Origin: Chara braunii
Taxonomy: Eukaryota > Streptophyta > Charophyceae > Charales > Characeae
NCBI GenBank assembly: GCA_003427395.1
Contig: BFEA01000058.1
Span: forward strand, 364,039 to 411,921
Length of the DNA: 47,883 nucleotides
Reading direction: 5' to 3'
In this document: piece by piece, positions 38,844 through 46,925 of the stretch
Position numbering within the stretch: position 1 is the stretch's first letter
Layout: each line of letters begins with the position of its first letter
Made by a program: the position numbers and the translations under genes
The notes under the pieces: model-generated
What the model saw: the letters and a program-made list of their open reading frames with translations, nothing else
Databases searched by the model: none
Told to the model about the DNA's origin: nothing

Positions 38844-40207
38844 AGGATGTTGTGAAGAGAGAAAGAGAGAGAGAGAAAGAGAGACGGGATGTGTTGTGGT
38901 GGTGTTCTCTTCTATACCTCTGAATAATTTTGGCCCTTCTTCTATCCTTCTGAGCAGTTTTGATATCCGGCGTCAGACGCCCTTGTCCTTTTCTGAATCT
39001 GTATCTCGGATCTTTCCTCTGTTTCTTTTCGGAGACTGATGTATGGTTGTCTCTCCCCCCCCACTTTCTGTGTTTTTGAATCAGCAATTCTGATGGATTG
39101 ATTATCAACAATTAAGGCTTGTGTGGAATCTTTGGGATGACTGACTACAAGAGTTGTTGCATGCTCCTCTGCTCTTTCTGGTTGTATGTAGGCTAGCTGC
39201 ATGAATAATAGATAAGCGCGATTCTTTCTGTGTATGGAATAGGTAGGCATGATAGATGACCATCTCTAGGAAAACGACCCATCGCGTGTCTCGCTGTTTT
39301 TTTTTTTTTCTTTCCTACCCAACCGAGGGCAGGCTCCGCGCACGCACGTGTAAGCCCGATCAAAACGATCGCTGCCTACGAGCGGGCCTGCGAAACCCGA
39401 ACTCGACTAACCTCCCGAATGACGGGGTTTCTTCCTCACCCACAACTTGAATATTGAGCTCCCTTTTCGAATTACGGACCACGAGTGTCTGAGGGATCCG
39501 GGATTCCAAGAATATTGGGAACAGGTGTGTTTGTTTGCATGACCGAGAAGAAAACTTCCTGAATTCCCATACCCGGTGAGAAGCGAACGTATCTATGAGT
39601 GGGACATCGACTGAGCTCGCAAGCGCATTCCCCACCACCCTAAATTCCCCAGCTCATCCATGTGTCACCTTGTCGACGAACCGGGAATTATTATTCTGGA
39701 AACCGACTCCCCTCCCTACCACCTCGTACTGCCCTTCCATTCGCTGACCATCATCCCCTGGTGTTCCATTGCTCTATATTGGCCCTAACCTCCGTGTTCG
39801 GAGTGCTTGCAAGACCGTGAGTATCGAGCCTCCGGCTTTACTCGGTGAACCCGATCGGAGGAAGATAGACGAGCGCACAGCCTCCGGCTAAGACCAGTTG
39901 CGTCAGACTCAAAGCCCAGTAACATACGACGCCAACAAGTGGTCGGACAACGTGATAGCCATAGAGTTCCGCCGGTGCACCAAGTACGGGTCCGACCCAG
40001 GCGACGAAACCAACAGAGGCGGTAGCTACATGCTCAGACTTCGAACCGCGCCTACCCTTTTTGCATCCCTACCCTTGAAACTTGCCACAAGAGATCTCAG
40101 TTCTGACCTGGGACTCCAACCCCACTTTCCTAAAATCTTTTGCACACCCCCTTTTCGCACTTCCAGGCCCACTCACACTCCGAACAGGAAGTCGCGCCGG
40201 GCGTGAG
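38844..40207 (+). repeat. 5' LTR (left copy, probably lacking its promoter part)
   Basis: Aligns from GGATGTTGTGAAGAGAGAAA to GCGCCGGGCGTGA with the 43.2-44.58 kb copy. In the coding part I compared, roughly 10-15% of bases differ. It lacks ~15 bp at its right end present in the other copy (CGTTGGGGCGTCACA). If the full LTR starts at 42302, this copy also lacks the first ~900 bp, including TATA box and splice donor. Confidence 0.78.
39447..40010 (+). pseudogene. LTR-ORF family protein, nonsense-mutated copy
   Basis: Collinear with the intact ORF at 43802 but with TTG in place of the start ATG and at least four stops. Each stop sits at a C-to-T change relative to the intact copy: CGA to TGA in ...SAR, CGA to TGA in WDIDRA, CAA to TAA in YWPQPP, and CGA to TGA in the IWRTR block. 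Motifs remain visible between stops (RITDHECLRDP, ETDSPPYH, PCSECLQD-type). Indels also occur after GIIL. It is not expressible as one protein. Confidence 0.85.
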
Positions 40208-40209
40208 GT

Positions 40210-40221
40210 TGGTATCGGAGA
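40210..40221 (+). promoter_or_regulatory. Primer-binding site, initiator tRNA-Met type
   Basis: TGGTATCGGAG immediately after the left LTR resembles TGGTATCAGAGC, the complement of the 3' end of initiator tRNA-Met used by many plant LTR elements, with one clear mismatch. Confidence 0.75.
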
Positions 40222-40375
40222 CGACACGTGGCATGCCCGGGGATTGCTAATTATTGTAATCAGGTAGGATTTAAGAGACGACCTGGCGAACAAAGGGCGT
40301 CCTAGGCAGAGGAACGCGCCACGTCGCGACCAGATAATAACCCGAAGTAGATCAGCAGGTCGGCAGGCCGCCAAT

Positions 40376-41400
40376 ATGAATGTCAACCCTGCACCAAATG
40401 TTGGCGGGGCCGCGGCCCCTCGAGCACACGCACCAACGACATCGCCTGATCTATACCTCTTTGATCTCGCATATCACCTTACCGGAGCATGGCTAGCCAC
40501 GCTCCGCGCACAACAGTACGACAATAACGAGGCTAGGTTCAACATGCCCGCTAGATTAGGAGGGGATGCGCACCACTGTTTTACCACTTACGTGTGGATC
40601 GATCTCCCAACCTTTGAAAGGGACTTCTTAACCGGATCGACTACATTCATCCGGAACAAGCTTTCTTCATGATCAAAGACCGAGTTCAGAAGCCCCTCGA
40701 AGGCTCGAATCTGTCGCCGAATACCGTAGGAGGTTTTATACGTTGTTTGTTAAGTCGGAACGAGGTGAAAATGTAGGAAGAGATTTGTTTATCGATGGGC
40801 TTTGTAGTCGAACGATGAGTGCAAAACTGCGAAAGCAGTTTCCCTCCATCAATCACACCATGCAACAAATCATGAACGGCGCGGAGGAAATGGAGAGAAA
40901 GTTCGTTGCTAGCTTCCTAGATTGGGAGGATCACGCCAAGGAAGGAGACTCTTCAGAATTAGCCAGAGCGAAGGCCGAGTTAGTTGCGCTCCAAAACAAA
41001 TTTGAAAACATGGCCTTCGTCTCCGGCCCCGTCACTTACCTAAGAACAATACCTTACACAACCACAGGGCTGCCCATGATGGTCGCCCCTACGCCTCCCC
41101 CACCTGCGTCTCCTCCAGAACCTCCTGCGAAACCAAATGAGCCAAACGCAATACAGGAGCTGACCCGAACGTTAATTAGTCTGATGCAAGAGAGCAAAAA
41201 TGAACAGTGTGAGCACAATGCTCGGATAGAGTCTATGATGAGATCGATGCGCCCTATCGTTGTTCGGGTTGTGCCTATAACACAGGCAACAACCCCTGCC
41301 TAGGTTGTGGGCCGTGCAGCGGATAATCCTGGCGTCTGTTACACGTGTTACCAGCCTGACCACCTGGCTCGGGACTGCCCCAACTGAACAACACAAGTCC
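40376..41400 (+). pseudogene. Gag with CCHC zinc knuckle (frameshifted)
   Basis: The first open piece (40376-40672) begins MNVNPAPNVGGAAAPRAHAP and includes NNEARFNMPARLGGDAHHCF and LPTFERDFLTG. A shift near 40690 leads to VAEYRRRFYTLFVKSERGEN, RDLFIDGLCSRTMSAKLRKQ and a helical DSSELARAKAELVALQNKFE segment with a Pro-rich linker, open to TAG at 41301. Beyond it, CYTC-YQPD-H-LARD-C at about 41337-41380 is a perfect C-x2-C-x4-H-x4-C knuckle for RNA binding. The product would be the capsid/nucleocapsid precursor. Confidence 0.85.
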
Positions 41401-42060
41401 GGGTAAGAGTTGCCCCTGTGGCAGCAGCACCAGTAGCCAACGGGCCAGGAAGAGTAGGCACGATGATTGAGGAAACGGAAGGAGGGGGAAGCACGATGGT
41501 TACCACCGAGGAAGCTGCGGAACTCATCCCGCTTGATCAATACATCTCGCTGGGTTATCCAGGGATGGGAATGATTGGAACCATCTGACCAGCGAACGAG
41601 CGACGGGAAATAGCGGAATGGAGACCGTCCCCCTGAGAAATGAAATCTGACAGCCCTACCTTCGTTACAGGACAGATCGATGTCTTGAACATCGTCCGAG
41701 CCCTGGATCATCGGCTCTTCCTGCCCATCGGACACCTACTGTCCATCTCGGAACAGGCGAATGAGAGAATGTTGCGACACTGCAAGGCGAACTGGAAACG
41801 GTTTGCCCTCGCCAAACAAACAGCCACAAAAGGGAAAGCTCCCGCCTGCGAAGACCACCCTGACGATCCCAGCACCTCCATGAGCCCCTGCTAGCTCTCA
41901 AAAGGCTCACTAACTACACGGGCATGATTGGACGATGGGTTATTCGGCTATAGGAGTATGACTTCGATATCATTCATCGGAAGACTGAAAAGCACGGGAA
42001 CGCAGACGTGTTGACGCGACTTCATCGGCTAAGCAAGGTGGCAAAAGGTGAAGAGATTAC
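41400..42060 (+). pseudogene. Pol remnant: linker fused to RNase H C-terminus
   Basis: 41640-41894 reads PTFVTGQIDVLNIVRALDHR, LPIGHLLSISEQANERMLRH and a basic stretch, probably the gag-pol linker. Directly after it, in another register, come HEPLLALKRLTNYTGMIGRW, YDFDIIHRKTEKHGNADVLT and RLHR, the end of a Ty3/gypsy RNase H domain, with a TAG where Gln is usual. Protease, RT and the RNase H active site are absent, so a deletion of roughly 1.5-2 kb is inferred with a junction near 41880. Integrase is also missing downstream. Confidence 0.82.
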
Positions 42061-42291
42061 TCTGTGGAAGGAGTCGGAGCCAACCAAGGGACCCCCGTAC
42101 AGAAAAGTGGCCATATTTCCCCCGACCCTCCAAGAAGTGGCACGTGTCAGCTCCACGATGATCGTCGGCAAGTTTTAGGACCAGTAAATGGCGGAGAGCA
42201 AGGAGCAACTTGCTCAAGATTGGACCTTGGGCATCATATATGCGACGAACTGTTTTCTGCAACCAAGCGGATTTCCGCGCAAGGCTATAAC

Positions 42292-42301
42292 GGGAGGGGG
42301 G
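42292..42301 (+). promoter_or_regulatory. Polypurine tract candidate
   Basis: GGGAGGGGGG followed by TGAAAATGGC. A purine tract followed by TG is the expected junction with a 3' LTR. This argues that the LTR begins at 42302 and not at 43207. Confidence 0.6.
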
Positions 42302-42957
42302 TGAAAATGGCTGAGTTGGAATGGCCTGGCGGATTGCATGGATGCCCCTGCATTTTCTTGTCTCTTCCGATTGAAGGCTGGTTTGGCCCCACGACGGTTG
42401 ATAGTTGATCGCGCCTCAGCGAGCGTGACGAATAAACGGTTTCCATAGCTTCTTTCTTCTTCTACTATGGGAATGGGAATTTTTGCGTGATTGTCGCGCG
42501 GGGAAATCATTTTGAATTTTCAACTCATGTCGAGCCCCTGCGGGCTTTCGGAATTTGCTTCGGTCGGATTTTGTTTTTGCAATTAGGATTTACACTAGGG
42601 ATTTTGGTGCATCTCAATTTCTGTTGTGCGGCGCTTCTTGCTTGCGCACGCTCGGCCACGTCAGGAACTGTGTTCTAACTTTTCCTCTCCTTAATATCGT
42701 GTGTAACTGTAATCTTTGTTTTGGCGGGCGTGTTTGCAACTGTAATCCTCTCGTTCTTGATATCTTTTGTGGCGCCCTTGCACATGCATACCTCTCCCCC
42801 GTCCTATAAGGCCTGAACGCTTGCATGACCGGATCGATGTGTGGAGTGTGGCTACGTTCCCCACGCCACGACCTGGCCATGCAGGCGTAGGTACTTCCTT
42901 CCTCCTTCTTCCTCCCACCTAAACACGATCCTGAGTATCTCATGCAAAGCATGCATG

Positions 42958-42965
42958 CTATAAAT
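42958..42965 (+). promoter_or_regulatory. TATA box of the ORF-bearing LTR
   Basis: CTATAAATCCTGCAAGCGCG; the inverted unit at 6.5 kb has CTATAAAACCCGCAAGCGCG. Transcription would be expected to start about 30 nt downstream, near 42990. Confidence 0.7.
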
Positions 42966-43049
42966 CCTGCAAGCGCGATTAATTCGATCTCTAAGACTTT
43001 TTGAAGCTAGCGTGGTCGAGAGGATCGGCTAGCGAGCAGGAATTGGCAG

Positions 43050-43687
43050 GTGAGTAGAGAGTTGGGCGATCCGACGAGCTGGTGCTGGGCGTGCGGGGTT
43101 GACGTGCGGCCGCGACAGATTGTGGGACACGGGCGAACCTAACGGGCATGCTCGGGGTGACAACTCGGCGTAGGTGCGGGGCGACGGACTGCCCGCATCG
43201 GGATATTGTGAAGAGAGAAAGAGAGAGAGAGAAAGAGAGATGGGATGTGTTGTGGAGGTATTCTCTTCTATCTCTCCGAATAATTTTGGCCCTTCTTCTA
43301 TCCTTCTGAGCAGTTTTGATATCCGGCGCCAGACGCCCTTGTCCTTTTTTGAATCCGTATCTCGGATCTTTCCTATGTTTCTTTTTAGAGACTGATGTAT
43401 GGTTGTCTTCCCCCCCCCCACTTCCTATCTTTCTGAATCGACAATTCTGATGGATTGATTGCTAGCAATCGGGGCTTGTGTGGAATCTCTGGGATGACTG
43501 ACCACAAGAGTTGTTGCATGATCCTCTGTCCTTTCTGGTTCTATGTAGGCTAGCTGCAGGAATAATAGATAGGTGTGATTCTTTCTGTGTATGGAATAGG
43601 TAGGCATGATAGATGACCATCTCTAGGAAAACGACCCATTGCGTGTCTCGCTGTTTTTTTTTTTCTTTCCTACCCAAGTGAGGGCAG
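43050..43687 (+). other. Predicted 638-nt intron in the LTR leader
   Basis: The donor CAG|GTGAGT at 43050 is a full consensus match. The acceptor is GGGCAG| at 43685-43687, behind a T-rich tract (about 43653-43668) and CTTTCC. Removal would join a ~60-nt leader to the exon holding the ORF. The left LTR keeps the acceptor (39330-39332) but not the donor. Splicing is inferred from sequence only. Confidence 0.5.
43201..43250. repeat. Short (GA)n tract, conserved in both LTR copies
   Basis: GAAGAGAGAAAGAGAGAGAG occurs at 38855 and 43211, near the start of the shared part of the LTRs. Confidence 0.9.
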
Positions 43688-43801
43688 GCTCCGCGCACGC
43701 ACGTGTAAGCCCGATCAAAACGATCGCTGCCTACGAGCGCACCTGCGAAACCCGAACTCGACTAACCTCCCAAATGACGGGTTTTTTTCCTCACCCACAA
43801 C

Positions 43802-44356
43802 ATGAATATTGAGCTCCCTTCTCGAATTACGGACCACGAGTGTCTGAGGGATCCGGAATTCTGGGAATATTGGGAACACGTGCGTTTGTCTGCACGACTG
43901 AGGGGAGAACTTCTTGAATTCCTATACCCGGTGGGAAACGAACGTATCTGCGAGTGGGACATCGACCGAGCTCGCGAGCGCATTCCCCACCGCCCAGAAT
44001 TCCCCAACTCATACACGTGCCACCTTATCGTGGAACCAGGAATTATTCTGGAAACCGACTTCCCGCCCTACCACTGCGTACTGTCCTTCCATTCGTTGAC
44101 CATCATCCCCTGGCGTGCCATCGCTCCATATTGGCCCCAACCTCCGTGTTCGGAGTGCTTGCAAGACTGTGAGTACCGAGCCTCCGGCTTCATCTGGCGA
44201 ACCCGATTGGAGGAAGAACGACGAGCGCACAGCCTCCGGCCAAGGCCAGCTCTGTCAGACTCTGAGACCAGTAACATACGACGCCAACAAGTGGTCGGAC
44301 AAAGCGATAGCCATAGCGTTCCGCCGGTGCACCAAGTACGGGTCCGACCCAGGTGA
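43802..44356 (+). CDS. LTR-encoded protein of unknown function (184 codons)
   Basis: Complete frame from ATG 43802 to the stop ending at 44356, inside the 3' LTR. Landmarks: RITDHECLRDPEFW (residues 8-21), CEWD (50-53), ETDFPPYHCVLSF (84-96), IIPWRAIAPYWP (101-112), CSEC (116-119), GFIWRTRLEEERR (129-141), then a polar Ser/Arg-rich tail. It is aromatic- and Cys-containing and probably soluble, with no signal peptide or membrane span. Homologues in the window are the broken copy at 39447 and the diverged minus-strand ORF at 5073-5522. In element RNA it would lie before the primer site and gag, so it may be a leader protein, or a spliced product of the predicted LTR intron. The ATG was chosen because it follows the acceptor and homology starts just after it. 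I do not recognise the family. A host gene captured by the LTR is the main alternative. Confidence 0.72.
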   Translation: MNIELPSRITDHECLRDPEFWEYWEHVRLSARLRGELLEFLYPVGNERICEWDIDRARERIPHRPEFPNSYTCHLIVEPGIILETDFPPYHCVLSFHSLTIIPWRAIAPYWPQPPCSECLQDCEYRASGFIWRTRLEEERRAHSLRPRPALSDSETSNIRRQQVVGQSDSHSVPPVHQVRVRPR

Positions 44357-44581
44357 CGGAACCAAGAGAGGTGGTAGCTCCAAGCTCAGACTTCGACCCG
44401 CGCCTACCGTTCTTGCATCCCTAACCCTGAAACTTGCCACAGGAGATCTCAGTTCCGACCTAGGACTCCAACCCCACTTTCCTAAAATAGTAAAATCCTT
44501 GGCACACCTCCTTTTCACACTTCCAGGCCCACTCACACTCCGAACAGGAAGTTGCGCCGGGCGTGACGTTGGGGCGTCACA

Positions 44582-44864
44582 GATCTTCACATCAGAGGTG
44601 GCAACATGCAATCGCCACTATGAATGGTGGTCCATGGATCATGTCACCTTCATGTGAATATTCACTTGGTTGTTTTCTCCATGGGCCCCAATTATGATTC
44701 AAAGATACAAGTTGTTGGAAGAGTGATGTTCATCTCACAGCCGACATTCGTAGTTGCACCTTGTTTGCGAAGATGCACTTGCCACTGCTACACATCTGGT
44801 CAGTAGTTCGTCGAGGCCCTTACATCATGACTACCAGAACCCTTCTGGTTTTATTTTTACTTTT
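44582..44864. other. Gene-free stretch; possible displaced flank of the Penelope-like remnant
   Basis: No gene. On the minus strand, sequence next to the LTR ends TGTGAAGATC and would join CCTAATGCCTAC of the Penelope-like frame, but no convincing RT peptide is visible. CGTCGAGGCCCTTA at about 44811-44824 resembles a right end of the GGGCCTCG TIR family. Confidence 0.35.
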
Positions 44865-45075
44865 AGGGGAAAGTACATGGGAGTCACAAAAAAGAGTTAC
44901 AACTTATAATTGCACTATGGGCCAAGATACAGTTCCGAATTGCAGTTTGGGCAATGTATACAACCCAACTTTCTGGCCAGGTAGGGTGCCCGAAGTGCAA
45001 TTGCAAACTGTATCTTGCCCCCGTACTACCCGTAGTGCAATTATAGCTCGTTTTTGTGACTCTACTGAAGTTATC
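44865..45075. mobile_element. Foldback element, family F copy 3
   Basis: AGGGGAAAGTACATGGGAGT starts it; arms hold ATAATTGCACTATGGGCCAA and its complement. The centre TTTCTGGCCAGGTAGGGTGC is in the opposite orientation to copies 1 and 2. The right arm ends GTGACTCTACTGAAGTTATC, where copy 4 begins. Confidence 0.86.
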
Positions 45076-45246
45076 ACGCGGGAGCCACAAAAATGAGTTA
45101 TAATTGCACTATGGGCCAAGATACAGTTTCAAATTGCAGTTCGGGCACTGTATACAACCTAGCTTTCTGGCCAGGTAGGGTGCCCGAAGTGCAATCGCAA
45201 ACTGTATCTTGCCCCATAGTGGAATTAGAATTTGATGTGGTTCCCC
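45071..45246. mobile_element. Foldback element, family F copy 4
   Basis: TTATCACGCGGGAGCCACAA begins it, then TTATAATTGCACTATGGGCC, the TTTCTGGCCAGGTAGGGTGC centre and the complementary arm to about GTTCCCC. It shares its first bases with the end of copy 3, so the two are abutting or overlapping. Confidence 0.85.
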
Positions 45247-45545
45247 TCTCTCTCCAATAGCCTGCTCAGTCAATCCCCTGGATCCCAGGGTAATCAACGC
45301 TGGCAGGAACCTCACACAATCCTGTTTTGGTATACTCCAAATTCAGTTTGTATATGTGACAAAACTGTTTCGTTGGAGTTTCACCGACTCATCACGAGGC
45401 TGAACCCGCAACAGTCTGCAGAATCCCCGAACTGATTACACTGTAAGTGATAATCCACGTCAACCCCGGTTGTGGTTAAGCATCAACGACCGCCCAAGAA
45501 CTGATACCGAGAGGTGGGCACCAACCATCTGCCCTCAAGGTACCT

Positions 45546-46262
45546 GTGACAAAAATCAAAGCAGACTATCACTCACCCACACATGATGCAAAACTCTACA
45601 GACTGTCAGTTCACACCCCATCGCAAGCCAACAAAACACCCACAAAACAAAGAGAGGTCTGTCACAGCCAAAAAATACACTCCAGACACGTCAATGGCAC
45701 TAGAGGCATATACAACAAACGACGTGGGAAATTTTGGCCCTAAAGAGCCTTTGTATTTGACCGGCCGCCGACCAAAAAAGAGAAGATAGCCATGTTTGAC
45801 AATGATTTTTTAGCCATCTTTTCAGAAATCTTTCTTATAAATGCCAAAATGTTGTCAAGAACACTTAGCTCTTCAGTGGATTCTTGAAAGCGCCTTATGG
45901 AGACGACGTTTGACAAAAAAAAAAACATAAGTTTAGATCAATCTTTATCTGCTGAAATACAAGATGCTTCGAAGAAGCAAGGATTTGCTAGAAAAAAAAG
46001 AGATGATCTTCCCCCAAAATCCACCAGCCGTACTACGAGTCCTCTGGCTTACAGTAAAAAATCATTCGACTGGATCACGCCGGTATCACCTACCTTTGAT
46101 CCTTTGAGCAAGAGCCCTTCCACAGGGGGCCCCGGATCACTATGGCCGATTTTCGTCTCTGTTCGACTTGTAGGGCTCACAGTCAGGCTTTCTAAGTCAG
46201 CACTGGCTACTCAAAATCATGGCTATTCTGTTGAGTTTTCCTGTTTTACAATTGTTGGATAA
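45546..46262 (+). pseudogene. Unrecognised protein-like frame with two stops
   Basis: One register stays readable from 45546 to 46262 apart from a TAA at 45741 and a TGA near 45885. The peptide is non-repetitive and protein-like: IAMFDNDFLAIFSEIFLINA, KMLSRTLSSS, then KNISLDQSLSAEIQDASKKQ and GFARKKRDDLPPKSTSR. In another register just beyond, LDNELDYVVAERHDSLSQRV and MAWTLRNGSGGVYNI continue. It may be the gag-like or N-terminal part of another retroelement, or a broken exon. I cannot assign it. Confidence 0.35.
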
Positions 46263-46565
46263 CGAACTCGATTATGTAGTGGCTGAACGACATGATTCTC
46301 TAAGTCAGCGAGTAATGGCTTGGACTCTTAGGAATGGTTCTGGTGGTGTATATAACATCAGAGCGATTTAGGCGCAACTAACTCAGCTTCCACTTTTGGT
46401 AAATCAAAAGGAGCACGATTCGTTTCCGCTAAACAAGAAATAAAAAACAGAATCAATAAAGGAAAAAGGGGAATACCAAAACATATCTGGTTTAGTGAGC
46501 TCGATGTCAACAGCGAGCCCGAGACTTGAGAATCCAGTCAGATAGGAGTAGAGAGACACATAAAC
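46263..46565. other. Gene-poor stretch
   Basis: Holds the possible continuation of the frame above (about 46205-46370). Nothing else is recognisable before the GA repeat. Confidence 0.4.
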
Positions 46566-46566
46566 G

Positions 46567-46568
<2 letters not shown>

Positions 46569-46648
<80 letters not shown>
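46569..46648. repeat. (GA)n microsatellite
   Basis: About 40 GA units. Confidence 0.98.
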
Positions 46649-46653
<5 letters not shown>

Positions 46654-46769
46654 CTTAATTTTATTGTGTTTTTTTTTTTAAATCAAAGATGGATTCCACT
46701 TCGTAATAGTTGTGCCTTCATCATAGTGCGCCCAGTTGCTGACTGGAATGGAACGAAAAATCTTCATAC

Positions 46770-46826
46770 TGAACCATTTTTCTTCGTATGCTGGTAAAAA
46801 TGAACCATTTTTCTTCGTATGCTGGT
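46770..46826. repeat. 31-bp tandem duplication
   Basis: TGAACCATTTTTCTTCGTAT followed by GCTGGT occurs at 46770 and 46801, separated by AAAAA. Confidence 0.95.
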
Positions 46827-46864
46827 GTTGTTCTTTCTTTATTCTTTGCATTGTCCTTTTGTTG

Positions 46865-46868
<4 letters not shown>

Positions 46869-46914
<46 letters not shown>
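46869..46914. repeat. (CT)n microsatellite
   Basis: About 22 CT units followed by an 11-base T-tract. Confidence 0.98.
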
Positions 46915-46923
<9 letters not shown>

Positions 46924-46925
46924 TT

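Larger units (their letters stand above)
38844..44581 (+). mobile_element. LTR retrotransposon with ORF-bearing LTRs, internally deleted
   Basis: Two collinear direct repeats (38844-40207 and about 43200-44581) flank a primer-binding site, gag with a zinc knuckle, an RNase H tail and a polypurine tract. Putative ends read TGTGA at 38851 and TCACA at 44577-44581. Flanking GATGT and GATCT may be a mutated 5-bp target duplication. RT and integrase are deleted, so the copy could not move by itself. It interrupts a Penelope-like RT on its left. The RNase H peptide points to Ty3/gypsy. Confidence 0.78.
42302..44581 (+). repeat. 3' LTR (long form), with promoter, intron signals and ORF
   Basis: From the purine tract to TCACA. 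The right 1.37 kb (43200-44581) is shared with the left LTR. The left ~900 bp carry a TATA box and splice donor and align in patches with the inverted unit at 5.0-7.1 kb. The competing reading, an LTR of only 43207-44581, is supported by TGTGA/TCACA ends and by where the left copy begins. Confidence 0.6.

Noticed and set aside
38942-43607. Minus-strand frames beginning MPTYSIHRKN at 38942-39250 and 43425-43607
   Set aside because: They match each other because both lie in the repeated LTR. They fall in the predicted intron, and no equivalent is seen in the diverged copy at 5-7 kb.
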